Shown here in pieces: positions 43,378-52,372 of a stretch of DNA of 64,000 nt. Each line of letters opens with the position of its first letter. Position 1 is the stretch's first letter. The notes under the pieces were generated by a model, which did not search any database, had not been told where the DNA came from, and saw nothing but the letters and a program-made list of their open reading frames with translations. Source of the stretch: Algoriphagus kandeliae (GTDB lineage Bacteria > Bacteroidota > Bacteroidia > Cytophagales > Cyclobacteriaceae); NCBI RefSeq assembly GCF_004571135.1, contig NZ_SPSB01000001.1, positions 186,001 through 250,000 of the forward strand. The letters are read 5' to 3'. Both the position numbers and the translations under genes were made by a program.

Positions 43378-44485
43378 TATTCAGTTCTCGATCATTATTC
43401 CATGCTATAATCATTCAAAATATTTGAATGACTGTTTTGAATCAATTTTTTGCCAAGGTTTTCAAAATTGGGAAGCCATTTTAGTAAATGATGGAAGCAC
43501 GGATGATACTGAGGAGCTTGCAAAAGAGTTGATTCAAAGTGAATCGAGAGTAAAATATATTTACCAAGAAAATAAAGGCTTATCCGCGGCTCGAAATACA
43601 GGAATGGCAGCTGCAAAGGGCGAATATCTACTTTTCTTGGATGCGGATGATTGGCTTTATCCGGAATGTTTGAATACCTATTCAAAATTTTTAAAGGATA
43701 ACCCTCTAAGCAAACTCTTGAGATGTGGTTATGCTTATTGGGATCATCCCGAGGGCAGAAAGTATCATGCCCACAATCCAAGTAGAGATGTTTTAATCTA
43801 TCCCAATGTATTAACTCAAAATATCGGTCCTTGCCATTCCATTTTAATAAAAAGGGATTTTGCAGAAAGCATAGGAGGTTTTGATACTTCATTGAAGAGC
43901 TGTGAGGATTGGGATTATTGGATTCGGGCAGGTAAAATGGGGGCTAGGATTAACTCAATTTCCGAGACTTTGGTAGCCTATCGCTATGTTCCCAATAGTA
44001 TGAGTCGCAACCCTAGAGTAATGTATGAGTCATTATTAGAAGTCAGTCTTAGAGCTGGGAAAAAAGATCCTCGTGTATCTGAGAATGCTCCCTATAATCA
44101 AAACTTTGATTTGGATTATTCTACTATCCAAAAAAATCACCTGATAAGTATGCTTGGTGTTATGCTTCATCAAGGAAAAGTATTGGAGGCGGTGGAGTGG
44201 TATCAAAAAGAAAAAGAAAGATGGAATTGGAAATTAAAAGTCGAAGATTGGAAAGGATTAAGCTCCTACCTTTCATGGGCATATTTTTTTGAACGTGGAA
44301 AAATTGAAAAACTGCTTGATGAGACTTTCCCTTGTCTAATAAATTTTTTCAAAGATTTAGGCTATTCTGAAACTGAATGTTCCAAGCTTAGCAAAATGGT
44401 CTTTGCTCCTCAATTGAAGACGCTTAATCATATTCGATTTGGAAAAGTATTTGGTGCAGGGTTAAATAGAATTGGGTGGTATTGA
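43364..44485 (+). CDS. Family 2 glycosyltransferase
   Basis: A 373-aa protein starting at TTG within the previous gene's end. FSIIIPCYNHSKYLNDCFES, VNDGSTDDTEELAKE and LFLDADDWLYPE give a standard GT-A core; CEDWDYWIRAG is the ED-W motif. About 90 extra C-terminal residues are helical (WNWKLKVEDWKGLSSYL) and may serve in protein contacts or acceptor binding. No ATG is available before the conserved N-terminal strand, supporting the TTG. It overlaps the next gene by ten bases. Confidence 0.82.
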   Translation: MDYHNIQFSIIIPCYNHSKYLNDCFESIFCQGFQNWEAILVNDGSTDDTEELAKELIQSESRVKYIYQENKGLSAARNTGMAAAKGEYLLFLDADDWLYPECLNTYSKFLKDNPLSKLLRCGYAYWDHPEGRKYHAHNPSRDVLIYPNVLTQNIGPCHSILIKRDFAESIGGFDTSLKSCEDWDYWIRAGKMGARINSISETLVAYRYVPNSMSRNPRVMYESLLEVSLRAGKKDPRVSENAPYNQNFDLDYSTIQKNHLISMLGVMLHQGKVLEAVEWYQKEKERWNWKLKVEDWKGLSSYLSWAYFFERGKIEKLLDETFPCLINFFKDLGYSETECSKLSKMVFAPQLKTLNHIRFGKVFGAGLNRIGWY

Positions 44486-45606
44486 AGCCAAAATTGCTAT
44501 TTATTTCACCATCAAGCCCATTTCCGCCTAGAGATGGAAAAAGGCAAAGAACATTGGCCTTGTTAAATGCGGCTTTGATAGCCTACGAAGTAGATTTTTT
44601 GATTTTAGGCGCTTCAAGACAGGAAATAAGTAGATTAAATGAAAATGAATTAAAACCAAATCTTCATTTCTTTTATTTACCTACTTCAAAAGAGTCAAGG
44701 TTGGAAAAAATAATTGGGCTATCTCTTCTTCCTAGTAAATCGAATAGGAAGTTGTTTAAAGATTTTTTAAAGAGTAAATCATATGATAAAATTTTCTGTA
44801 GATATGCCAGTTCTGCAAGGGATTTACCAAGCAATTGCAATTTTTATTTAGATGTAGACGATGATTATTACGAGTTCATGAAAACAAAGATTTCTTCCCA
44901 GACTAGTTTTTGGAAAAAAATTAGATATGGTCAAATCTTTATTCTGAATAGATTTTTTTACAAAAGAATTCTTCTAAAGTCAAAGCAATTAATATGGGTA
45001 AAAAATCAAAATAGACGTGGGCATGTACTTCCAAATCTTCCTTTCCAAATTCTTATTTCAGGATTCCAGGAGTTACCTCCTCCAAGATCTAGAAATTTAC
45101 TATTTGTTGGGAAATTAAGTTATGAACCTAATGCAAGAGGTATTCAATGGTTTTTAGAAAAGGTTTGGCCAATTCTCAAAGAAGAAATTCCGAATATTAA
45201 GTTAACAATCATTTCTTCTGTAAAACCTAAGAGTGAACTCAAATTATTATTCGATGAATCAACTGATGTAAAGCTGGAGATCAATGTTCCAAATATTCAT
45301 AGTATTTATAAAAACCATGCAATATGTATTGTTCCAATTTTTTCTGGAGGGGGAAGCAACGTGAAATTAGCCGAAGCACTAATAATGGGTAGAAAAGTTA
45401 TTTCTACCAATTTTGGAGCTAGGGGATTTGAAAATTGGATTAGTTCTGGAGAGATAAAACTAGCAAATAACCCTAAAGAATGGCTAACTAAAATTTCAGA
45501 ACTCATAAATGAGCCTTGGGATGAAGCTTCTTGGGAAAAAATAAGGAGTCAATTTTCTCTTAAAGATTGGGATCAACAATTTTTAAATATCCTAAATGAG
45601 TCCTAA
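44476..45606 (+). CDS. Glycosyltransferase of GT-B fold (GT4-like)
   Basis: A 376-aa protein starting at GTG (or TTG two codons later). LLFISPSSPFPPRDGKRQRT is the N-terminal GT4 loop, and NLLFVGKLSYEPNARGIQWFLE begins the second Rossmann domain, with CIVPIFSGGGSNVKLAEALIMGRKVIST containing the nucleotide-sugar-binding E-x-x-x-x-G pattern. It resembles the Glyco_trans_1_4 enzymes common in capsule loci. It overlaps its neighbours on both sides by about ten bases, so translation is coupled. Confidence 0.8.
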   Translation: MVLKPKLLFISPSSPFPPRDGKRQRTLALLNAALIAYEVDFLILGASRQEISRLNENELKPNLHFFYLPTSKESRLEKIIGLSLLPSKSNRKLFKDFLKSKSYDKIFCRYASSARDLPSNCNFYLDVDDDYYEFMKTKISSQTSFWKKIRYGQIFILNRFFYKRILLKSKQLIWVKNQNRRGHVLPNLPFQILISGFQELPPPRSRNLLFVGKLSYEPNARGIQWFLEKVWPILKEEIPNIKLTIISSVKPKSELKLLFDESTDVKLEINVPNIHSIYKNHAICIVPIFSGGGSNVKLAEALIMGRKVISTNFGARGFENWISSGEIKLANNPKEWLTKISELINEPWDEASWEKIRSQFSLKDWDQQFLNILNES

Positions 45607-46447
45607 GATTTCGGTAATCATTCCATTTTTTAACTCTGAAAAAAACCTAGAAAGAGCAGTAAACTCGGTGATTTCTCAATCTTTTACTGATTGGGAATTA
45701 ATTCTGGTCGATGATGGAAGTTCCGATAATTCAGGAAAAATAGCTAAGTCATTTCTGGAAGACTTTAGAATTAGCTATTTCTTTCAGGAAAATAGTGGGG
45801 TAAGTGTTGCTCGTAATTTAGGTGCTTCAAAAGCAAATGGATATTGGTTAATTTTTTTGGATTCAGATGATGAGCTAGATAGCTCGCTTTTTTTTGAATT
45901 AATTCAATCAACGTCAGAAAACATCCATGTAGTATTATGGGGTTTTAATTGGGTTTTCCAAAATGGTAAATCAAAAACGTTTATTAGAAAAGGAGAAAAA
46001 TATATTCCCAATCTTTCTGGTTCATTTGCTTTTAAAAGAGTAGTTTTTTTAACATTAGGTGGTTTTGATGAAAGTTTGAATTTCGGTGAAAACACTGAAC
46101 TCTTCCATAGAATTAGTCTTTCCAACTTAATTATTAAGGAGCTTGCAATAATTGGCTTTACATATCACGATTCCAATAATGGGGGGAGTAAAAATCTTCA
46201 AAATTCAATAGATTCTAATCTTATCATCCTTGAAAAGCATAAAGAGACTTTGTCCAATCATACCAAGCATCTGTATCATCAAGTCATCGGTGTTAATCAA
46301 TTGCGCTTTAGGCGATATAAGGAAGCAAGAAAAAATCTTTGGATAGCTTACACATATAAACCTTTTAAATTATCAACTCTAGTAAGGTTTTTTATTTCTC
46401 TATTCCCTTTCTTAGTCATTAGGCTTTATTCAGAAAAAGTTGGCTAA
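45596..46447 (+). CDS. Family 2 glycosyltransferase
   Basis: A 283-aa GT-A enzyme with ISVIIPFFNSEKNLERAVNS, LVDDGSSDNSGKIAKS and IFLDSDDELDSS. FGENTELFHRIS stands where ED-W usually is. The C-terminal 40 residues are hydrophobic (FFISLFPFLVIRLYSE), suggesting membrane attachment. ATG start lies 11 bases before the previous stop. Composition is strongly AT-rich like its neighbours. Confidence 0.82.
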   Translation: MSPKISVIIPFFNSEKNLERAVNSVISQSFTDWELILVDDGSSDNSGKIAKSFLEDFRISYFFQENSGVSVARNLGASKANGYWLIFLDSDDELDSSLFFELIQSTSENIHVVLWGFNWVFQNGKSKTFIRKGEKYIPNLSGSFAFKRVVFLTLGGFDESLNFGENTELFHRISLSNLIIKELAIIGFTYHDSNNGGSKNLQNSIDSNLIILEKHKETLSNHTKHLYHQVIGVNQLRFRRYKEARKNLWIAYTYKPFKLSTLVRFFISLFPFLVIRLYSEKVG

Positions 46448-46448
46448 A

Positions 46449-47330
46449 ATGAAGTTTGGAGGCTTTATAATCACCTACAATCGTCCAGAAATTCTTCTGC
46501 AAACTATTGATAAAATCTTATCTCAGACATATCCACCAGAAATACTTTGGGTTATTGATAATTCTGAAAACCTAGAAACAGATCATGCTATTGCCTCATT
46601 AGCGGATGATAGAATTAAATACTATAGAATGGATTATAATGCTGGTCCAGCAGGAGCAGCTGCAAAAGGGCTAGCTTTATGCGCAAATGAAAATCTCGAT
46701 TGGATATATTGGGGGGATGATAATGACCCACCATTTTGTCAAGATTATTTTGATCAGCTACTTAGAATAAGTTATGATAAACCATTTGCAGGTATTTTGG
46801 GTTCAGTGGGTCAATTTTTTGATAGAAAAAAAGGAGTGATTAAACGGATTCAAACTCGTTTGCTTGAAAAAAAAGAAACTCTAGAGGTTGATTATGTTGC
46901 AGGAGGAATGTGTATGCTTGTCAGTGGAAAAGTTGCAAGAGAAGGAATTTCGCCCAATCCCAATTTATTTTTTGGTTTTGAAGACCTAGACTTTTGTACA
47001 AAAGTTCAAAGTAAAGGATATAAAATTTTTGTGGATTGCAAATTGTTTTTAAATGCAAGGAGATTTCATGATAGGACAAATTTTAAAAGACCCAACTATC
47101 AGAAAAAAGTAAACCTTAATAGGGAATATTATAGCTTAAGAAATCTCTTATACATCTCTGACTCTCTGACCTTAGCATCCATGAAAAAACGATTAATCCA
47201 AAAATGGTTATTAAAATCTATTTATGGTTTTCGATTTGGTTTAGGCTATGGATTAAAAAATTTCAGGTTGATTTTTTTAGCTTTTTACCACTATAAGAAA
47301 GGAATTATGGGAAAGACCATAAAGCTATAA
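46449..47330 (+). CDS. Family 2 glycosyltransferase (GlfT2/galactofuranosyl-like)
   Basis: From ATG 46449, immediately after the preceding TAA, this is a 293-aa protein. GGFIITYNRPEILLQTIDKI and WVIDNSENLETD form the nucleotide fold; IYWGDDNDPPFCQDYFDQL is the metal site, with DDN near 94-96, as in galactofuranosyltransferase-like and WcaA-like GT2 enzymes. GFEDLDFCTKVQ is the ED-D acceptor motif. An in-frame TTG at 46440 exists but overlaps the previous gene. Donor UDP-Galf is a guess from motif style; no glf gene is in the window. Confidence 0.76.
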   Translation: MKFGGFIITYNRPEILLQTIDKILSQTYPPEILWVIDNSENLETDHAIASLADDRIKYYRMDYNAGPAGAAAKGLALCANENLDWIYWGDDNDPPFCQDYFDQLLRISYDKPFAGILGSVGQFFDRKKGVIKRIQTRLLEKKETLEVDYVAGGMCMLVSGKVAREGISPNPNLFFGFEDLDFCTKVQSKGYKIFVDCKLFLNARRFHDRTNFKRPNYQKKVNLNREYYSLRNLLYISDSLTLASMKKRLIQKWLLKSIYGFRFGLGYGLKNFRLIFLAFYHYKKGIMGKTIKL

Positions 47331-47333
47331 TCT

Positions 47334-48206
47334 ATGGGATTTAATATAAAAACAACCGAACTTCTCATTCAGGCCAAAAAGCTTGGAGTGGATTTTTCAA
47401 AGGTAGCCACAATTGGTAGACAGACCTTGAATGGATCTTTTATAGAATTTGAAAATTTGTTCAAAAGTTATGGATATAAAGAAGAGGATCTAGAAAATAT
47501 AATTAGTCGAAAAAACAGATATTCTGAAGGATTTTTAAATTCTCTAGGTGCCGTTTCCATTGATACTTTTGATGCATCAAATTATGAAGGCGCTACAAGA
47601 ATATGGGATATGAATTTACCCATTCCCCAAGACTTAAAAGAAAATTATTCCTTACTTATTGATTCTGGGTCGCTTGAGCATATTTTTAATTTTCCTCAAG
47701 CCATAAAGAATTGTATGGAAATGGTAAAGGAAGGTGGGCACATGATTGGAGTTACACCATCAAATAATTTTTTTGGCCATGGTTTCTATCAATTTAGTCC
47801 CGAGTTGTTTTATAGAGTGTTTTCAAAAGAAAATGGATTTGAATTAAAAACAATGTGGCTATTTTTTCCAAGGTCAAATAGTCCAATTTATGAGGTGATA
47901 GATCCGGTTGATGTTAAAAGTAGGGTCAGTCTTTCCAATTCCGAGGAAACATTTCTTTTTTATATTGCGCAACGAACCGAAATCAAATCAATTTTTTCCT
48001 CTTTTCCTCAACAGTCTGATTATCAAAACATCATGTGGAATACAAATTCTTTTTCGCCAAAAGATAAAAAAGGAATGTCTCAATTATTACCCAATTTTTT
48101 AGCAAAAATGGGAGTTCGTATTTTAAGAAAACTTAAGTTTCTAAAGACTATTTCAAACCCCTTAGGGACTGCAAATAAAAATTACTTTAAAAGGGTGGAG
48201 TTTTGA
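47334..48206 (+). CDS. Methyltransferase-like protein, uncertain
   Basis: A 290-aa protein starting with GFNIKTTELLIQAKKLGVDF and VATIGRQTLNG. The middle has YSLLIDSGSLEHIFNFPQAIK and MVKEGGHMIGVTPSNNFFGHG, where SLEHIFN and the LKEGG-like turn match motif IV and V of class I methyltransferases. A glycine-rich motif I is not visible, so SAM binding is not certain. It follows a GT2 by three bases and overlaps the next GT4 by four. It is probably a sugar-modifying enzyme. Confidence 0.55.
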   Translation: MGFNIKTTELLIQAKKLGVDFSKVATIGRQTLNGSFIEFENLFKSYGYKEEDLENIISRKNRYSEGFLNSLGAVSIDTFDASNYEGATRIWDMNLPIPQDLKENYSLLIDSGSLEHIFNFPQAIKNCMEMVKEGGHMIGVTPSNNFFGHGFYQFSPELFYRVFSKENGFELKTMWLFFPRSNSPIYEVIDPVDVKSRVSLSNSEETFLFYIAQRTEIKSIFSSFPQQSDYQNIMWNTNSFSPKDKKGMSQLLPNFLAKMGVRILRKLKFLKTISNPLGTANKNYFKRVEF

Positions 48207-49654
48207 AGACTCTCTTCACACAAGACGCCTTAATAAACGCCGGTACTGAGCGAAGTAATTTTGAATTAATTTCTCGATTTAGTTCTGATTTGGAGGTGTC
48301 CGTGGTCTATTTTTATCCTCATCATGAGTTAAAAGAAGTATATGAGAGAGCCGGAATCCGGCTCTTTTTTTTGAATATCCCTGAGCGATATCATTTACTA
48401 AAAGGAACTTGGAGATTAATTCAGCTTATTCGAAAAGAGAAACCTGATTTGGTTGTTTCCTCCTTATGGCGGGCAGATATCATGAGTCGATTTGCCTGTT
48501 GGTTCACAAATACCCCACTAGTTGGAACCTTGGTCAATGACAGTTATGCACCATTAGCATGGAAAGATAAGCAGGGCTGGAAACATCGGGTCGTTTATTG
48601 GTTAGATCGCCTGACTTCAGGGATTCCCTTTCACTGGATTTCTAATGCTCAGGCTTTGATTGATTCACATGTTAAGACTTTGGGGATTGATAGAAAAAAG
48701 ATTACAGTAGTTTACCGTGGTAGAATGATTCCTGAATTGGTATGGGACAGTAAGGGAGAAAGGGGAAAAGGGAATGGAGATAAGGGAATAGATAATAGGG
48801 ATAAAGCACTAGAGGAAGAAAAGGACTTCAGAAAGACTGCTTCTACCGACAAGGTTAGGATCGCAGTGACGGATGACGTCATTGCGCCTGCCCGCTGTGG
48901 CGGGAGCGAGGAACGACCGAAGCCTGCCTTGCCGGCAGGCAGGCAATCTCAAAAGAAGGGGGAAGATCGCTTCGTTCCTCGCGATGACGAACCGATCCGA
49001 AACTTCATCTCCTACGGTCGTCTTCTTGAGCGCAAAGGCTTTCAGGATGCTATTCAGGCATTTGCTGCGGTTCTAAATAAATATCCAGATTGCACTTTGA
49101 CCGTATTTGGTGAAGGACCATACCGTCAAGAATTGGAAAGTTTGATCCAAAAACTTGACCTCCAAAACTCAGTCTTTCTCCCTGGTAAAATTTCCAATCC
49201 GATTGATGTTTTAATTCATGGGTTTCACCTAAGTGAACCTTATTGCCACAAGCAGAGGGAAAATGAAAATGTGACTTCCAATTCTAAGATTTCCTCCGAC
49301 AACGTACAACGTAAAACTTACAACCTACAACCCAAAAAAGCCCACTGCTTCCTCTTCCCATCTTGGTACGAAGGCTTCTCCGGTGCTTTGGTGGAAGCGA
49401 TGATGGCAGGGATTCCTATTATTGCTTCGGATATTCCTATGAATTTGGAGGCGGTGGAATCCAATAAATCTGCTTTGATTTTTCCGGTTTGCGATAATAA
49501 AGCCCTAGAAGATAAAATGATATTCGCTATTGAAACCCCGGAATTCATGTATCAATTGGGACAAGAGGCAAGAAATCAAGCTGTCAAACGCTTTGATATT
49601 GAAAAAATAGCGAAACAGTATGAAGAGACTCTACTGAGTCTTGCCAAAAAATAG
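48203..49654 (+). CDS. GT4 glycosyltransferase with two large in-frame repeat insertions
   Basis: A 483-aa protein starting at TTG. The enzyme core is normal GT4: INAGTERSNFELI at the N-terminus, VVSSLWRADIMSR, NFISYGRLLERKGFQDAIQA opening domain 2, FGEGPYRQELESL, and LFPSWYEGFSGALVEAMMAGIPIIASD with the E-x7-E donor site. Residues about 184-262 and 342-378 do not belong to the family and are encoded by intergenic repeat sequence. Without them about 367 residues remain, the normal length. The first insertion falls at the interdomain linker and the second in a domain-2 loop. The frame is open throughout, so the protein may still fold. Confidence 0.88.
   Translation: MKTLFTQDALINAGTERSNFELISRFSSDLEVSVVYFYPHHELKEVYERAGIRLFFLNIPERYHLLKGTWRLIQLIRKEKPDLVVSSLWRADIMSRFACWFTNTPLVGTLVNDSYAPLAWKDKQGWKHRVVYWLDRLTSGIPFHWISNAQALIDSHVKTLGIDRKKITVVYRGRMIPELVWDSKGERGKGNGDKGIDNRDKALEEEKDFRKTASTDKVRIAVTDDVIAPARCGGSEERPKPALPAGRQSQKKGEDRFVPRDDEPIRNFISYGRLLERKGFQDAIQAFAAVLNKYPDCTLTVFGEGPYRQELESLIQKLDLQNSVFLPGKISNPIDVLIHGFHLSEPYCHKQRENENVTSNSKISSDNVQRKTYNLQPKKAHCFLFPSWYEGFSGALVEAMMAGIPIIASDIPMNLEAVESNKSALIFPVCDNKALEDKMIFAIETPEFMYQLGQEARNQAVKRFDIEKIAKQYEETLLSLAKK
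48748..48990 (+). repeat. Composite repeat inserted in frame in a GT4 gene (insertion 1)
   Basis: First a purine-rich AAGGGAGAAAGGGGAAAAGG tract like the one at 54001, then a CATTGCGAGG-type element: GTGACGGATGACGTCATTGC, a nested palindrome around GCCTGCCTTGCCGGCAGGC (read as PALPAGRQ), and the closing arm GATCGCTTCGTTCCTCGCG. About 79 codons, frame preserved. Confidence 0.78.
49222..49337 (+). repeat. Low-complexity repeat inserted in frame in a GT4 gene (insertion 2)
   Basis: Ends with ACAACGTACAACGTAAAAC and TTACAACCTACAACCC, words of the ACGTTC/AACGTAGAACCC family found between genes at 31.8-34.2 kb. About 37 codons placed just before the conserved donor-site segment. Confidence 0.65.
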
Positions 49655-49664
49655 TAGAATCTAA

Positions 49665-51290
49665 ATGCTTAGAATAGTTCTTTTATTGGATTCATTAGAG
49701 GTTTCCGCCTGGGTATGGGAAGCGATTTATCAAACTATGAAAGTGGAGCGTACTCAAATTGTTTTGGCAGTGGTAAATGAAAGCCCCAAACCCAGCGGTA
49801 AAAAATCTCCCTTTATATATCGCTTGTATCGATGGGCTGACCGAAAATTGTTCCTAAAGCAACCGGATGCCTTTGCTAAGAAAAACTTGAAATCAATCCC
49901 CCATTGGGAAGTTCCTGAATTAAAGGTCAAGCCAATTCAAAAAAAGTATTCAGATTATTTCAATTCCGAAACTTTAGCAAAAATCAAATCCTATCAGCCT
50001 GATCTGATTATTCGCTTTGGTTTTCGAATTCTCAAAGGAGAAATTTTAGACCTTGCTCCCTTGGGAGTTTGGTCCTATCATCATGGAGATCCTAGCCGTT
50101 TCCGAGGAGGCCCTCCCTGTTTTTGGGAAGTGATGAAGCAGGAGGAGACAACAGGGGTTGTACTTCAAAAGTTAAATGAAAAATTGGATGATGGACTTAT
50201 TCTCTATCAATCCTGGTCCCAAACAGATCCGCTGTCTGTGCAGCGAAATGCAAATAAGGTCTTCTGGAAATCCAGTTATTTTATTGCAAGAGTTTTAAAG
50301 CAAATTAACCTTGAGGGGCTAGAATCTTTGAAGAAGAACCTCGAGAAAAAAGAAATTTCTCTAAAAGAAAAGGGTCCTATTCTTTCTCCTCCAAAAACCT
50401 TAGAAATGCTGGGGCTATGGTTTGATTTATGGAAACGAAATTCTTTAAGAAAGAATCAAGAAAATTCCAAAAAGCCTTTTTGGGAAATAAAAGTTGCTGC
50501 TCGAAAGCCTTCCCAAAAACCTCTTGAACTAAACTTTGACTATAAAGCGGTTTTACCTCCAAAAATAGATCATAAGAAAGGAGATTTTTGGGCTGATCCT
50601 TTTCCAGTTGAAAAAGGGGAAGATACCTGGGTCTTCTATGAAGAATTTGAAGCTAAAAAGAATAAAGGCAGAATAGGCGTTGGAAAATGGGATGGAAAAT
50701 CTTTGATAGATAGAAGAGTTGCATTGGAAGAAAATTGGCATTTATCCTATCCTTTTATTTGGGAAGAAAACGGTTCTTTTTATCTGATTCCAGAATCCGG
50801 TGAGGTGGAAAATCTATTTATTTATGAAGCAGTGGGTTTTCCTTTTACCTGGAAAAAACTGGGTTTATTTTTTCAGGGAGAAGCTTACGATCCCACAATA
50901 ATCAAGAGGGATGGGGGATATTGGCTGTTTGTAAATCAAAAACCTCATCCCGGAGCTTCACCTTTTGTAGAACTCAATGCATACTTTTCAAGATCTTTAC
51001 TAAAGCCCCAATGGGAAGCTCATGAGCAAAATCCGATTGTTTCTGATGTTTGCTCCTCTCGCCCGGCTGGAAGGATTTTTGAATGGGAAGGAAAATTATA
51101 TAGGCCTGCTCAGGATTCCGGAAAAAGGTATGGCCACCGGATTAAAATTCAGGAGATTATAGAATTGACCTTGAAATTATATTTGGAGAAAACCGTCCGA
51201 ATTTTGGAACCTGAGGAAGCAGCTTTGGGTACACATACGTTTAACTTTACCAGCAAGTGGATTTTCTCAGATTCCTTTTTTAGAAGATGA
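49665..51290 (+). CDS. Formyltransferase-like domain fused to GINT1-type beta-propeller
   Basis: This 541-aa protein joins two parts. Residues 1-230 resemble a formyltransferase N-terminal domain (GVWSYHHGDPSRFRGGPPCFW near 135), though the usual catalytic N-x-H reads S-Y-H and a C-terminal Asp is in KLDDGLILY. Residues about 300-540 form a five-bladed-propeller-like region (GDFWADPFPVEKGEDTWVFY, YDPTIIKRDGGYWLFVNQ) like the N-terminal domain of glucosamine inositolphosphorylceramide transferase and GH43-like folds. The combination occurs in Bacteroidota glycan loci. The reaction is unknown; formylation is doubtful given the Asn to Ser change. It overlaps the next GT4 by four bases. Confidence 0.72.
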   Translation: MLRIVLLLDSLEVSAWVWEAIYQTMKVERTQIVLAVVNESPKPSGKKSPFIYRLYRWADRKLFLKQPDAFAKKNLKSIPHWEVPELKVKPIQKKYSDYFNSETLAKIKSYQPDLIIRFGFRILKGEILDLAPLGVWSYHHGDPSRFRGGPPCFWEVMKQEETTGVVLQKLNEKLDDGLILYQSWSQTDPLSVQRNANKVFWKSSYFIARVLKQINLEGLESLKKNLEKKEISLKEKGPILSPPKTLEMLGLWFDLWKRNSLRKNQENSKKPFWEIKVAARKPSQKPLELNFDYKAVLPPKIDHKKGDFWADPFPVEKGEDTWVFYEEFEAKKNKGRIGVGKWDGKSLIDRRVALEENWHLSYPFIWEENGSFYLIPESGEVENLFIYEAVGFPFTWKKLGLFFQGEAYDPTIIKRDGGYWLFVNQKPHPGASPFVELNAYFSRSLLKPQWEAHEQNPIVSDVCSSRPAGRIFEWEGKLYRPAQDSGKRYGHRIKIQEIIELTLKLYLEKTVRILEPEEAALGTHTFNFTSKWIFSDSFFRR

Positions 51291-52372
51291 AAATCTTTCA
51301 GGTAATTCAGCGACCCCAAGCTCGGGGGGTAGAACTTTTTACTGCTTTACTCTCCGAAGAATTACAAAAGTTGGGTCATGATGTAGTCTTAATATCAATT
51401 TTTGAAGGTTCTGCTGAGCTTCCCTTTTCGGGAAAACAAATTCACTTAAACAGACCCCTCAATAGAAGATTTTGGGATTGGTCAGCATGGAAAAAATTTG
51501 GGGAATTAGTAAAAAAAGAGTCACCAGACTTGATTCAAGCAAATGCTGCCGATACCTTAAAATTCACCGTTTTATCTAAAATGCTTTTTGGATGGAAGAC
51601 ACCCGTCATTTTTCGAAATGCATCCCTCATGAGCACCTATATCCAAAGTATCGGAGTAAAGAAATTCAATGAATTTTTGTTGAATCAGGTGGATGGGATT
51701 GCATCAGTGTGTGAAGCCTCTCAAAATGATTTGAATGCAACTTTTTTATTGAAAAAGCCTACTTTGGGAGTTCTTCCTATTGGTATTCAAATTCCTGAAA
51801 TATCAATAAAAAGTCAAAAAAATGGGCCAATGGAATTGGTTCATATTGGAGGTTTTACTTTTGAAAAGAATCATCAAGGTCTGCTAAGTATTTTTGAGGA
51901 AATAAAAGAGAGATTTCCTGATGCCAAGTTAAAACTAATAGGAGATGGACCACTTTTCCCCCAGATAAAAGAGGAAATCCAAAAAAGAGGGTTAATCAAA
52001 TCAATTGAGCTCTTAGGAGCACTTTCCAATCCGTTCTCTCATCTTTCTAAAAATTCAATCCTAATACTTCCCAGTCTAATTGAAGGGTTACCTTCAGTAC
52101 TTTTAGAAGCCATGTATCATAGAATTCCTGTTATAGCCTACGGAGTAGGAGGAATTCCTAAAATTTTAAAAAATGGGGAAACCGGTTGGTGCATTCCTCC
52201 AAGGGACTCCCAAGCTTTCATTCAATCCATTCAAGATGTATTAACACTAGGTGAAGAATCCAAACAAAAAATCCTCGACCAAGCCCATCAGCTTGTAACC
52301 ACCCACTACTCCCTCCCTCAAGTCACCCTCCAATTCGAGCAGTTTTATAAGTCTTTATTAGACAAAAACTAG
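51287..52372 (+). CDS. GT4 glycosyltransferase
   Basis: A 361-aa GT-B enzyme starting with an ATGA overlap. MKIFQVIQRPQARGVELFTALL is the N-terminal loop, VHIGGFTFEKNHQGLLSIFEE opens domain 2, KLIGDGPLFPQIKEEI and ILPSLIEGLPSVLLEAMYHRIPVIA give the donor site with the two glutamates. It is of normal length without insertions, which makes it a useful control for the GT4 at 48203. It ends the long overlapping glycosyltransferase operon. Confidence 0.88.
   Translation: MKIFQVIQRPQARGVELFTALLSEELQKLGHDVVLISIFEGSAELPFSGKQIHLNRPLNRRFWDWSAWKKFGELVKKESPDLIQANAADTLKFTVLSKMLFGWKTPVIFRNASLMSTYIQSIGVKKFNEFLLNQVDGIASVCEASQNDLNATFLLKKPTLGVLPIGIQIPEISIKSQKNGPMELVHIGGFTFEKNHQGLLSIFEEIKERFPDAKLKLIGDGPLFPQIKEEIQKRGLIKSIELLGALSNPFSHLSKNSILILPSLIEGLPSVLLEAMYHRIPVIAYGVGGIPKILKNGETGWCIPPRDSQAFIQSIQDVLTLGEESKQKILDQAHQLVTTHYSLPQVTLQFEQFYKSLLDKN

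Noticed and set aside
43395..43892. 165-codon minus-strand frame.
   Set aside because: Antisense shadow of the GT2 gene at 43364, which has full family motifs.
48873..49076. 67-codon frame with LPCRQAGNLKRRGKIASFLAMTNR-type peptide content.
   Set aside because: It is an alternative frame of the inserted CATTGCGAGG/CCTGCC repeat inside the GT4 gene.
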